A stretch of DNA of 64,000 bases from Colwellia sp. 12G3 (GTDB lineage Bacteria; Pseudomonadota; Gammaproteobacteria; Enterobacterales; Alteromonadaceae): assembly GCF_002836775.1 (NCBI RefSeq), contig NZ_PJAQ01000066.1, positions 62,001 to 126,000 on the forward strand, in the 5' to 3' direction. The translations under genes were made by a program, and so were the position numbers. Each line of letters starts with the position of its first letter. Within the stretch, counting starts at the first letter, position 1. The notes beneath the pieces are model-generated. The model saw only the letters and a list, made by a program, of their open reading frames with translations, made no database searches and had not been told where the DNA came from. Of this stretch, positions 46,210 through 54,231 are shown piece after piece.

Positions 46210-47415
46210 ATGAAAGAAACGTTATACATTAATGATTTTGCACTAGTGAATGCGCTAGGTAGCGACAAAGAAACGATTAAGAGTAAGCTATTAGCTGGTT
46301 CACAATCTGGCTTGAGCTGTGTCGAAAATTTATTACTTGAAGGACCTATTACCGTAGCTGACGTAACAGAGTCATTACCTGACTTAAGTGATAAGCCTAA
46401 ACATTTACAAAGTAGAAATAATCAATTAGCCGCGTTGGCACTTAATCAAATTAAAGCGCAAGCTCAAGCGTTGATTGAACGTTTAGGCGCTGATCGTGTT
46501 GCTATTATCGTTGGTACCAGTACTTCAGGTATTAGTGAAGGTGAGCAAGCCATGCAAGTGCTGCAACAGCAAGGTGAATTTCCTGAGCACTATGATTATC
46601 GTCAACAAGAAATTTATAACTTAGCTGAATTTATCAGTGAAGAACTGGCAACAACAGGCATCTGTTTGACCATTTCTACTGCGTGTTCATCAAGCGCTAA
46701 AGCCTTTAAAACGGCGAGCGAAATCATTGATGCCGGTATGGCTGATGCCGCTATCGTTGGTGGTGTCGATACTTTATGTGGTATGACAGTAAACGGCTTT
46801 TATGCACTTAACTCTACCGCTAGCGGAACATGCCAGCCTTCAAGTGCTAATCGTGATGGTATTAACATTGGCGAGGCGGCTGCTTTAGCTATTTTAACTA
46901 AAGATGAAGCAAGCTCTTCACATAGTGTCAGATTATTGGGCGTAGGTGAATCAAGTGATGCTCATCATATGTCAGCACCGCACCCAGAAGGTGAAGGGGC
47001 CATTGTCGCGATGCAAAGTGCACTTGCCGAAGCTGGCATTAAGGCAAGTGATGTTGATTATATTAATTTGCATGGCACGGCAACACCAAAAAATGACGCT
47101 ATGGAAGCGGCCGCAGTTGCGCATGTGTTTGGTAAAGAAATACCTTGTAGCTCAAGCAAAGGACTTATTGGTCATACACTTGGGGCTGCAGGCGCTACCG
47201 AAGTTGGCTTATGTTGGTTGTTACTTTGTCAAGAGGGCGATGACGAGGGAAACTATAGCTATGCTCCACAGGTTTGGGACCATGTTATTGATGAGAGCAT
47301 GCCAGCGCTTAAGCTTGTTGCCATAGGTGATAAGAAAACTAGCCCGATTCGATGTTGTTTATCAAATTCATTTGCTTTTGGTGGTAACAACGTCAGTGTA
47401 CTCATTGGGCGTTAA
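46210..47415 (+). CDS. Beta-ketoacyl-ACP synthase 1 of the pigment cluster
   Basis: This 401-residue condensing enzyme of the FabF/KAS-II type has a complete Cys-His-His triad: Cys159 in ISTACSSSAKAF, His in NLHGTATPKND and His in GLIGHTLGAAG. It should extend the aryl polyene chain with malonyl units, possibly as a heterodimer with the chain-length-factor-like protein encoded at 33266. The C-terminal FAFGGNNVSVLIG is typical. Two ketosynthases in one cluster fit known aryl polyene systems. Which one performs elongation and which performs initiation is not readable. Confidence 0.9.
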   Translation: MKETLYINDFALVNALGSDKETIKSKLLAGSQSGLSCVENLLLEGPITVADVTESLPDLSDKPKHLQSRNNQLAALALNQIKAQAQALIERLGADRVAIIVGTSTSGISEGEQAMQVLQQQGEFPEHYDYRQQEIYNLAEFISEELATTGICLTISTACSSSAKAFKTASEIIDAGMADAAIVGGVDTLCGMTVNGFYALNSTASGTCQPSSANRDGINIGEAAALAILTKDEASSSHSVRLLGVGESSDAHHMSAPHPEGEGAIVAMQSALAEAGIKASDVDYINLHGTATPKNDAMEAAAVAHVFGKEIPCSSSKGLIGHTLGAAGATEVGLCWLLLCQEGDDEGNYSYAPQVWDHVIDESMPALKLVAIGDKKTSPIRCCLSNSFAFGGNNVSVLIGR

Positions 47416-47461
47416 GCCTAAAGACGCTAAATTATAAATACGATAAAAGTATAAGTTTTAT

Positions 47462-47929
47462 ATGACCATGAAAAAAAATAGTTACCCGATTGAAGCCGTT
47501 GTACCACACAAACACCCGATGATCCTCATCGATGAGTTAGTCGCGTACAGTGATCTTATTGCCCAATGTTCGCTGAAAATAACGAGCAAAAGTAATTTTT
47601 ATAATGACTCTACGCAAAGTGTGCCAAGTTATGTTGCCATTGAATATATGGCGCAGAGTATTGCCGCTTTTGCTAATGCCAATGAAAAAGATCAAGGTGG
47701 TAAAGTCGCCATAGGTTTTTTAGTCAGTAGCCGAAAACTGAAAGTATTTGTCAGTGAATTTACCTTAGGCATGCAACTTATAGTATCAATTGAGCAACTG
47801 TATGCTGAAGAATCAGGCTTGTCAGCTTTTGATTGTTTTATTGAACATGACGGGAAACGCGTGGCTGAGGCGAAAATAAACATATTTCAACCGCAAGATG
47901 CTAATGCTTTTTTGGCAGAACAATCTTAA
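47462..47929 (+). CDS. Hotdog-fold 3-hydroxyacyl-ACP dehydratase 2
   Basis: This 155-residue hotdog protein starts with SYPIEAVVPHKHPMILIDEL, where the His before PMILID fits the dehydratase active site of the FabA/FabZ-like proteins in aryl polyene clusters. The helix segment reads YVAIEYMAQSIAAFANA. It probably pairs with the dehydratase encoded at 36693. ATG 47462 and ATG 47468 are both possible starts. It lies between a ketosynthase and the ketoreductase gene. Confidence 0.83.
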   Translation: MTMKKNSYPIEAVVPHKHPMILIDELVAYSDLIAQCSLKITSKSNFYNDSTQSVPSYVAIEYMAQSIAAFANANEKDQGGKVAIGFLVSSRKLKVFVSEFTLGMQLIVSIEQLYAEESGLSAFDCFIEHDGKRVAEAKINIFQPQDANAFLAEQS

Positions 47930-48000
47930 GTAGTACCTCGTAATACGAAATTAAGTTAAGCAGTAGTCAGTTTAATAAAACAAAAAAAAATGGAAAAATA

Positions 48001-48726
48001 ATGTCTAGACGCATTTTAGTAACAGGTTCAAGTAAAGGAATAGGCAAAGCAATTGCTTTGAAATTAGCACAAGATGGTTTCGCTATTACCGTACATTGCC
48101 GCTCTGGTGTTGCAGACGCAGAGCAAACGATTAGTGAAATTGTCGCGCTAGGCGGTAATGCCGACCTATTACAGTTTGATGTCAGCGATAGAGCAGCAAC
48201 CAAAGCTGCATTGGAATCGTATGTTGAAAAAAATGAAGTCTTCTATGGCGTAGTATGTAATGCCGGTATTACCGCGGATACGGCTTTCCCTGCAATGACT
48301 GATGATGAGTGGGATAATGTCATTCATACTAACTTAGATGGCTTTTACAATGTATTACGCCCGCTAGTGATGCCTATGGTACAAACGAGACGTGGCGGTA
48401 GAATTGTTACTATGGCTTCAGTGTCTGGTGTTATTGGTAATCGCGGTCAAGTAAATTACAGTGCCTCAAAAGCTGGCGTTATTGGCGCAACTAAAGCGTT
48501 ATCACTCGAGTTGGCAAAACGGAAGATTACCGTTAATTGCGTAGCACCGGGTTTAATTGATACCGGTATGACTGATGACTTACCTATGGATGAAATCAAA
48601 AAAATGATCCCGTTAAAGCGTGCAGGCACAGCCGAAGAAGTCGCTCATACGGTGAGCTTCTTAATGTCTGATGGCGCAGCTTACATAACAAGACAGGTTA
48701 TATCCGTAAACGGAGGTATGGCATAA
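48001..48726 (+). CDS. 3-oxoacyl-ACP reductase (FabG-like) of the pigment cluster
   Basis: This 241-residue short-chain dehydrogenase/reductase has the NADPH-binding TGSSKGIGKAIA motif, NAGIT, the catalytic Ser in ASVSGVIG and the Tyr-x3-Lys pair in VNYSASKAG. The C-terminal VISVNGGMA is typical of FabG. It would reduce the beta-keto group after each condensation, preparing it for dehydration. It lies between the dehydratase and the second ketosynthase, separated from the latter by 227 bp that contain a long palindrome. Confidence 0.9.
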   Translation: MSRRILVTGSSKGIGKAIALKLAQDGFAITVHCRSGVADAEQTISEIVALGGNADLLQFDVSDRAATKAALESYVEKNEVFYGVVCNAGITADTAFPAMTDDEWDNVIHTNLDGFYNVLRPLVMPMVQTRRGGRIVTMASVSGVIGNRGQVNYSASKAGVIGATKALSLELAKRKITVNCVAPGLIDTGMTDDLPMDEIKKMIPLKRAGTAEEVAHTVSFLMSDGAAYITRQVISVNGGMA

Positions 48727-48848
48727 TAATCTCGACCTTGTCGTTTTAGTAAGGTAATTCATGCGTTAAAAGTACTCATTGACTAACGTCAACTCCGTGC
48801 TTTTGCCTTTGAATTACCTCCTACAACTTAAAGGTCGGCATTATTGGT
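48723..48848. repeat. ~125-bp imperfect palindrome inside the pigment operon
   Basis: The region folds on itself around TTGAC-TAAC-GTCAA (48779-48792). Matching arms outward are AAAAGTAC/GTGCTTTT, GGTAATTCA (48753-48761)/TGAATTACC (48810-48818) and CGACCTT (48733-48739)/AAGGTCG (48831-48837), all sharing one centre near 48785.5. No T-run follows the outer stem on the plus strand, so a simple terminator is unlikely. It could be a MITE-like insertion or an mRNA-processing/stabilising structure between the ketoreductase and ketosynthase genes. Confidence 0.75.
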
Positions 48849-48953
48849 TGAGAATAATAGTATTAAAGATAAGTATTTCTTTTAAAATATTAGCTTTAGT
48901 TAGAAAAATCAGTTAGAAAACTAATTGAAAAATATAACCGTGCAGGAAAGAAA

Positions 48954-50183
48954 ATGAACAGAGTTGTCGTTACAGGTATGTCAGTAATCACCGCATTAGG
49001 TGATGATTGGTCAACATTTAAAGAGGCCTTAATTAAAGGCGAAAATGCTGTACAGCTAATGCCACAATGGAGCAAGATGGACGGCTTGAATACCCAAGTG
49101 GCAGCACCTGTTAATCACTTTGAAAAACCAGCGCATTATAAACGTAAACAAGTTCGCTCTATGGGGCGAGTTTCTTTAATGGCAACTCGCGCAACAGAGT
49201 TGGCGCTTGAACAGGCTAATTTACTTGACGATCCTGCACTAACCGATGGTAATACGGGTATTTCTTATGGCTCTTCTATTGGTTCAACAGAGCCACTAAT
49301 ATCTTTTGGTCAAATGTTAGAAAATGGTAATATGACCGGCGTTACTGCGACCAGTTATATTAAAATGATGTCACATACTGCGCCTGTGAATGTCGGTGTT
49401 TATTTTGGCTTGAAAGGGCGAGTGATAACCACTAGCTCTGCGTGTACCTCAGGCTCTCAAGGCATAGGTTATGCGTATGAAGCGATAAAGTTTGGTCGAC
49501 AGAAGCTGATGGTTGCTGGCGGAGCTGAAGAGCTTTGTGTAACCGAAGCAGCAGTTTTTGATACGTTATATGCCACGAGTATTAAGAATGACACGCCAAA
49601 ATTAACACCAAGGCCTTTTGATAAAGACCGTGATGGATTAGTTATTGGTGAAGGTGCAGGTACGTTGATCCTTGAAGAATACGAACATGCAAAAGCACGC
49701 GGTGCGACGATATTGGCTGAAGTAGTCGGTTTTGGTTGTAATTCAGACGGCGTTCATGTGACTCAACCAACAGCACAGACCATGAGAGTCGCAATGGATC
49801 AAGCATTAGCCGACGCAAATATCGAGGCCTCTGCTATTGGCTATGTAAATGCCCATGGTACCGCCACCGAAAAAGGTGATATTGCCGAAACAATTGCTAC
49901 AGCAAATGTTATGGGCAAAGTTCCCATCAGCTCATTAAAAAGTTACTTAGGTCATACGTTAGGTGCTTGTGGCAGTATTGAGGCGTGGGCCAGTATTAAT
50001 ATGATGACGGATAATTGGTTTGCGCCAACTATCAACTTAACGTCGATAGATACCGAATGTGGCGATTTAGATTATATTCAAGGGCAGGGACGTCAGATCA
50101 ATACAAACTATGTAATGAGTAATAATTTTGCCTTTGGCGGTATTAATACCTCATTAATATTCAAACGTTATACCGAAGATTAA
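48954..50183 (+). CDS. Beta-ketoacyl-ACP synthase 2 of the pigment cluster
   Basis: This 409-residue FabF-type condensing enzyme has Cys164 in TTSSACTSGSQG, His in NAHGTATEKGD and His in SYLGHTLGACG, so it is catalytically complete. It differs clearly from ketosynthase 1 and carries the start VVVTGMSVITALGDDWSTF and end NFAFGGINTSLIF. It is preceded by the palindrome-containing gap, and its own ribosome-binding site AGGAAAG lies 5 bp before ATG. The MipA/OmpV gene follows 4 bp later. Confidence 0.9.
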   Translation: MNRVVVTGMSVITALGDDWSTFKEALIKGENAVQLMPQWSKMDGLNTQVAAPVNHFEKPAHYKRKQVRSMGRVSLMATRATELALEQANLLDDPALTDGNTGISYGSSIGSTEPLISFGQMLENGNMTGVTATSYIKMMSHTAPVNVGVYFGLKGRVITTSSACTSGSQGIGYAYEAIKFGRQKLMVAGGAEELCVTEAAVFDTLYATSIKNDTPKLTPRPFDKDRDGLVIGEGAGTLILEEYEHAKARGATILAEVVGFGCNSDGVHVTQPTAQTMRVAMDQALADANIEASAIGYVNAHGTATEKGDIAETIATANVMGKVPISSLKSYLGHTLGACGSIEAWASINMMTDNWFAPTINLTSIDTECGDLDYIQGQGRQINTNYVMSNNFAFGGINTSLIFKRYTED

Positions 50184-50187
50184 GTTT

Positions 50188-51030
50188 ATGTCTCAACATG
50201 TGAGCCTTTTATTATTCATATTACTTTTATTTGTTTATCCTAGTCAGGCTAAGCAAAATGAAGAGTCAAAATCCGAGGCGATAATTGAAGTGGGTATTGG
50301 TGCTTTTGCTATGCATTTGCCGCAATACCTCGGCTCAGACCAATCTGATAGTTATGTTGTACCGCTTCCATATTTCTATTATCTAGATGATGACTTTAAA
50401 GTGGACCGTAATCAGTTTACCGGTAAGCTTTGGCAGGATAATAACTTTTACTTAGACCTTTCGGCGTCGGGCGGAGTAAAGGTGAACAGTGAAGACAACC
50501 TAGCACGAAAAGATATGCCCGATCTTGATTGGGTGTTTGAGTTAGGTCCCTCCATCAAGTATTACTTTACCGGTGACCCACAACAAAGCAGTTACTTTTA
50601 TGCGGAATTTTTTACCCGTAAAGCGACCGCTACCGATTTTAGCTCCTTCACTAATGCTGGTTGGCGCTACGGACCAAGTATTACCTATCAACAGGCATTT
50701 TCTTCTCCTTGGCTCAATCAAGGCAAAGGCGAGTTTGAGTTTACTACGCGCGCTAATGTCAATTTTTCCGATAGTAAGTATATTAATTACTATTATGGCG
50801 TCTCCCCACAGTACCAACAAACAGCTCGGCAAACTTATCAAAGTGATGGTGGTTATGCGGGTAGCGATATTTCAGTTGGCTTAACCTATAAAGTTAATGA
50901 TTGGTGGTTGGGCGGCTTTGCGCGTTATTATTATTTATCTGGGGCTGAATATGAGGCGAGTCCTCTAATAAAACAACACAGTAACTGGTCATTAGGATTT
51001 GGTGTCGCTTGGATTTTTTATAAAAATTAA
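50188..51030 (+). CDS. MipA/OmpV-family outer-membrane protein
   Basis: This 280-residue protein has a signal peptide (LLLFILLLFVYPSQA-KQNEE) and a beta-barrel body. MipA/OmpV-type features are the early FAMHLPQYLGSDQSDSYVVP segment, LDLSASGGVKVNSEDN and the closing WSLGFGVAWIFYKN with an aromatic-rich end. Relatives are outer-membrane scaffolds or small-molecule pores. It lies 4 bp after ketosynthase 2, apparently as the last gene of the pigment cluster, where it could host or pass the product. Confidence 0.8.
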   Translation: MSQHVSLLLFILLLFVYPSQAKQNEESKSEAIIEVGIGAFAMHLPQYLGSDQSDSYVVPLPYFYYLDDDFKVDRNQFTGKLWQDNNFYLDLSASGGVKVNSEDNLARKDMPDLDWVFELGPSIKYYFTGDPQQSSYFYAEFFTRKATATDFSSFTNAGWRYGPSITYQQAFSSPWLNQGKGEFEFTTRANVNFSDSKYINYYYGVSPQYQQTARQTYQSDGGYAGSDISVGLTYKVNDWWLGGFARYYYLSGAEYEASPLIKQHSNWSLGFGVAWIFYKN

Positions 51031-51146
51031 TACCACAACATTTAATTATTAGCCACTTGGGCAGGTTAAAATATCCTTACCGCGCCAGCCTTGATTTATG
51101 CTCTTTACGCATAACAAGATCACACACTTAATAGAAATGATATAAC

Positions 51147-51160
51147 TTGATCAATATCAA
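51147..51160. promoter_or_regulatory. Perfect FNR-type site upstream of feoA
   Basis: TTGATCAATATCAA matches TTGAT-N4-ATCAA exactly. It centres about 50 bp before a TACAAT -10 box at 51204-51209, near the class-I position (about -62), as at the porin promoter. Activation of feoAB by FNR is known in enterobacteria. Confidence 0.75.
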
Positions 51161-51212
51161 GTGAGTAGCCCAGCTTTTACTTTTGTATTTGTGGACTAAC
51201 TGCTACAATCTA

Positions 51213-51231
51213 AATAATAGTAATTATCATT
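51213..51231. promoter_or_regulatory. Possible Fur box of feoAB
   Basis: AATAATAGTAATTATCATT matches the 19-bp Fur consensus at about 13 positions and overlaps the predicted transcription start of feoA. Iron-dependent repression of feoAB is the rule in related bacteria. The match alone is moderate. Confidence 0.5.
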
Positions 51232-51284
51232 TGCTCTTAGGTTACGACCTTGAGTAAGATCGATTTATCTTTTGGATTTATATC

Positions 51285-51506
51285 ATGACCCTAGCCGAAC
51301 TTCCCCTTAATAAACCAGCCAAAATTAGTGCTTTGCCTAAAGATGAAGCTATCGCCGCTCAATTGATTGAACAAGGATTTACGCTCAGATCACACGTATC
51401 ATTAGCACACAAGGCTCCCTTTAATGGTCCTATGGCGTTTCGTTTACACAATACTAAAATTAGTATTCAACGTACTATCGCAGAGCAAATTGGCGTTAAT
51501 TTCTAA
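51285..51506 (+). CDS. feoA: Ferrous iron transport protein A
   Basis: This 73-residue SH3-like small cytoplasmic protein supports FeoB. It has the family pattern LAELPLNKPAKISALPKDEA then LIEQGFTLRSHVSL and ends FRLHNTKISIQRTIAEQIGV, where the RxxxA segment is typical. It is followed 7 bp later by feoB. FNR-like and Fur-like sites upstream suggest induction when oxygen is low and iron scarce. Confidence 0.88.
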   Translation: MTLAELPLNKPAKISALPKDEAIAAQLIEQGFTLRSHVSLAHKAPFNGPMAFRLHNTKISIQRTIAEQIGVNF

Positions 51507-51513
51507 TTAATTA

Positions 51514-53745
51514 ATGAATAGTAAGCAACCTCAAAAGAATCTTTCCGTGAAACAATCAAAACATTTCGCACTGGTTGGCTTTGCCAACTCAGGTAAAAGC
51601 ACTTTATTTAATCTGTTATTATCCGATAACCCAAGTAATAAAAAGCAAAGTAAGCAAAACGTAGGCAATTGGTCTGGTGTAACGGTTGCCGCTAAAAAAA
51701 CGAGTTTTACCTTAAATAAGCAAGCAGCCTATTTATCCGATTTACCTGGCTTAAGTTCATTGGAAAGCCATGCAGAGCAAGGTAAAGACCTCACTATTTC
51801 CCAATCCTTTTTACAAGATAATGATATTGATTGCTTAGTCAATGTTGTTGATATTAATCAGTTGAGTCGCCAACTTTATTTAACTAGTCAGTTGCTCGAG
51901 TTGGGCGTACCTATGATAGTGGTACTTAATAAAACTGATCGTCAAAAGCATTTAGATATTGATATCTCTCAGCTAGCAACCGAATTAGGTTGCCCTGTTA
52001 TTGCTATTAGCGCGCAAAAGAATGATGCCTTAGCAAAAGTGCAACTGGCATTAGGTCAAATGACAGCTAAGATATCTGCCAATCATCAAAACATTGTTGA
52101 TAGTGCTCGCTTAGAAGAAACTCAAGAACAAAAACTACAACCTAAAAAAAGCGTTAAGGCAATGCAAGCCCGTTATGATTACATCAGCGATATGCTTGCC
52201 CGTGTCAGTAGTGTTGATGCAACTAACGCTGCTTTTGCCAATCCCGCTTCGGCCAATCAGCCCTTTTCAGAAAAAATTGATACGGTTGTGTTACATCCAT
52301 TAATGGGCGTGCCGGTATTTCTTGGCGTGATGTACTTACTCTTTATGTTTGCCATCAATGTTGGTAGTGCCTTTATCGATTTTTTCGATATTCTCAGTGG
52401 TACCTTATTTGTTGCTTACCCGCTGCACTTTCTCGCGCCGTTAGATTTACCGCAATGGATCCTGACAATCGTTGAAGGCTTTGGTAGTGGTTTGCAAACA
52501 GTGGCGACGTTTATACCGGTAATTGCTTGTTTATTTATTGGTTTATCACTACTTGAAAGTTCAGGTTATTTAGCGCGTGCTGCCTTTGTGGTAGACAGTG
52601 TCATGCAAAAAATTGGCTTACCCGGTAAAGCTTTTGTTCCTTTGATTGTCGGCTTTGGCTGTACTGTTCCAGCGGTAATGTCAGCAAGAATTCTTGATAG
52701 TGAACGAGAACGTATTACCACCGTAATGATGTCGCCCTTCATGTCATGTGGCGCAAGGTTACCTGTTTATGCGCTATTTGCTGCAGCATTTTTTCCTGAT
52801 AACGGTCAAAATTTAGTGTTTTTATTGTATTTAGTGGGTATTGCCGCCGCTATATTTACCGGCTTCTTATTAAAGAAAACGGTATTATCAGGCTCTACCT
52901 CATTAAATATTATGGAATTACCTAATTATGAGATGCCAAAAATTAGCAATCTAAGTAAGCGAGTGTGGCAGCGTACCAGTAGTTTTGTCACTGGTGCAGG
53001 TAAAACTATCGTGATTGTGGTGTGTTTATTAAACTTTTTGAATTCTATTAGCACTGATGGTCAATTTGGTAACCAAGACAGTGAAAACTCGGTATTAAGC
53101 CAAGGGGCAAAAATAGTTATGCCCCTACTCGCACCTATGGGCGTTCAAGAAGATAACTGGCAAGCAGGCGTAGGGATTATCACCGGAATATTTGCCAAAG
53201 AAGTGCTGGTTGCTACCTTTAATAATTTATACTCCCCACATGCTTCAGAGGGCGAAGCCGAGCCATCGTTATCACAAAGTTGGCAGGATGCTACTGCCAG
53301 TATAAAAGAAAATTTATTAGGTATTGCCCCAGATGATCCTTTAGGTTTCAGTGTTGGTGAAATCAGTGACTTAAATCTTGCAGCACAAGAACAAGGCGTT
53401 GAATTAACTACTTATCAGCGTATGCAGTTAGCTTTTGTCAGTCAGTTAGGCGCTTTTAGCTATTTATTATTCATCTTACTTTATACACCTTGCGTTGCGG
53501 CAATGGGAGCAATTAAAAATGAAGTAGGTAGTCGTTGGGCAGGATTTGCCGCGATTTGGAGTTTTACTTTTGCTTATTTAGTAGCAACCTTATCTTATCA
53601 AGTTGGTACTCTTTTGGTTACTCCTGTTAGTTCTAGTATCACCATTGCCCTTGCTTTATTAACCTTTGTGCTGATTTATTTTTGGCTCAAACATAAAGGC
53701 AAACGGGTGTTAACTATTCCCGTTCGAGTCAGTTATTCTTCTTAG
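51514..53745 (+). CDS. feoB: Ferrous iron transporter
   Basis: This 743-residue inner-membrane iron transporter has an N-terminal GTPase domain with G1 GFANSGKSTLFN, a switch region NVGNWSGVTV, G3 DLPGL and G4 NKTD. A GDI-like helical linker follows (to about 235), then a large membrane domain from about 255 to 740 with the duplicated Gate motifs (VPLIVGFGCTVPAVMSAR, MSPFMSCGARLPVYALF). The usual lysine/proline of GNWPGVTV is a serine here. A FeoC gene is not seen. The gene is the second of the feoAB operon. Confidence 0.93.
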   Translation: MNSKQPQKNLSVKQSKHFALVGFANSGKSTLFNLLLSDNPSNKKQSKQNVGNWSGVTVAAKKTSFTLNKQAAYLSDLPGLSSLESHAEQGKDLTISQSFLQDNDIDCLVNVVDINQLSRQLYLTSQLLELGVPMIVVLNKTDRQKHLDIDISQLATELGCPVIAISAQKNDALAKVQLALGQMTAKISANHQNIVDSARLEETQEQKLQPKKSVKAMQARYDYISDMLARVSSVDATNAAFANPASANQPFSEKIDTVVLHPLMGVPVFLGVMYLLFMFAINVGSAFIDFFDILSGTLFVAYPLHFLAPLDLPQWILTIVEGFGSGLQTVATFIPVIACLFIGLSLLESSGYLARAAFVVDSVMQKIGLPGKAFVPLIVGFGCTVPAVMSARILDSERERITTVMMSPFMSCGARLPVYALFAAAFFPDNGQNLVFLLYLVGIAAAIFTGFLLKKTVLSGSTSLNIMELPNYEMPKISNLSKRVWQRTSSFVTGAGKTIVIVVCLLNFLNSISTDGQFGNQDSENSVLSQGAKIVMPLLAPMGVQEDNWQAGVGIITGIFAKEVLVATFNNLYSPHASEGEAEPSLSQSWQDATASIKENLLGIAPDDPLGFSVGEISDLNLAAQEQGVELTTYQRMQLAFVSQLGAFSYLLFILLYTPCVAAMGAIKNEVGSRWAGFAAIWSFTFAYLVATLSYQVGTLLVTPVSSSITIALALLTFVLIYFWLKHKGKRVLTIPVRVSYSS

Positions 53746-53904
53746 GGATTCGTTATATTCATTTTGTTTTTATTGTTACAAATTATCAAACGTTAAATCA
53801 GGGTGAAAATGGAAATCCCAGTCAGATGAATCATACTTGTGAGGTGAAATTATGCTTCTATGCATAACTTAATAAGTGTTTTTTATTAGATTGGAGGAAT
53901 TACT

Positions 53905-54219
53905 ATGATGATCGCAAAATGGTGTATTGATGCTAAATTTGGCCACAAACCAGAAGTAGTAGAGTCATTAACTCAGTGGTTTGAAGAAATAGGTTCTCAA
54001 ATAGGTTGGACTAAAGATAACTCTAGAATTTTAGTAGGCTCTGTTGGCGCGCTTGAGTCGAGTATTATTTCGGAAATAACGATAGAAAGTTTGACCGACC
54101 TCAATGATGCTTGGCAGAAACTAGGTGATATTGAAGAACATAAAGCTTGGAGTAAAACCTTGGAGCCCCATGTGGTTTCTGGCACGCCCAAGTGGGAAAT
54201 ATATCGAATAATTGATTAG
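53905..54219 (+). CDS. Small hypothetical protein (104 aa)
   Basis: This 104-residue soluble protein has a good ribosome-binding site (GGAGGAATTACT before ATG). Its pattern of strand, helix, strand and helix (MIAKWCIDAKFGHKPEVVES, then SRILVGSVGALESSIISEIT, then LNDAWQKLGDIEEHKAWSKT) resembles a dimeric alpha-beta barrel of the NIPSNAP/EthD kind, but I do not recognise a family. No catalytic motif is seen. It lies 160 bp after feoB and only 12 bp before the phosphofructokinase coding region, so it may share that transcript. Confidence 0.6.
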   Translation: MMIAKWCIDAKFGHKPEVVESLTQWFEEIGSQIGWTKDNSRILVGSVGALESSIISEITIESLTDLNDAWQKLGDIEEHKAWSKTLEPHVVSGTPKWEIYRIID

Positions 54220-54231
54220 AAGGACTGAGTT

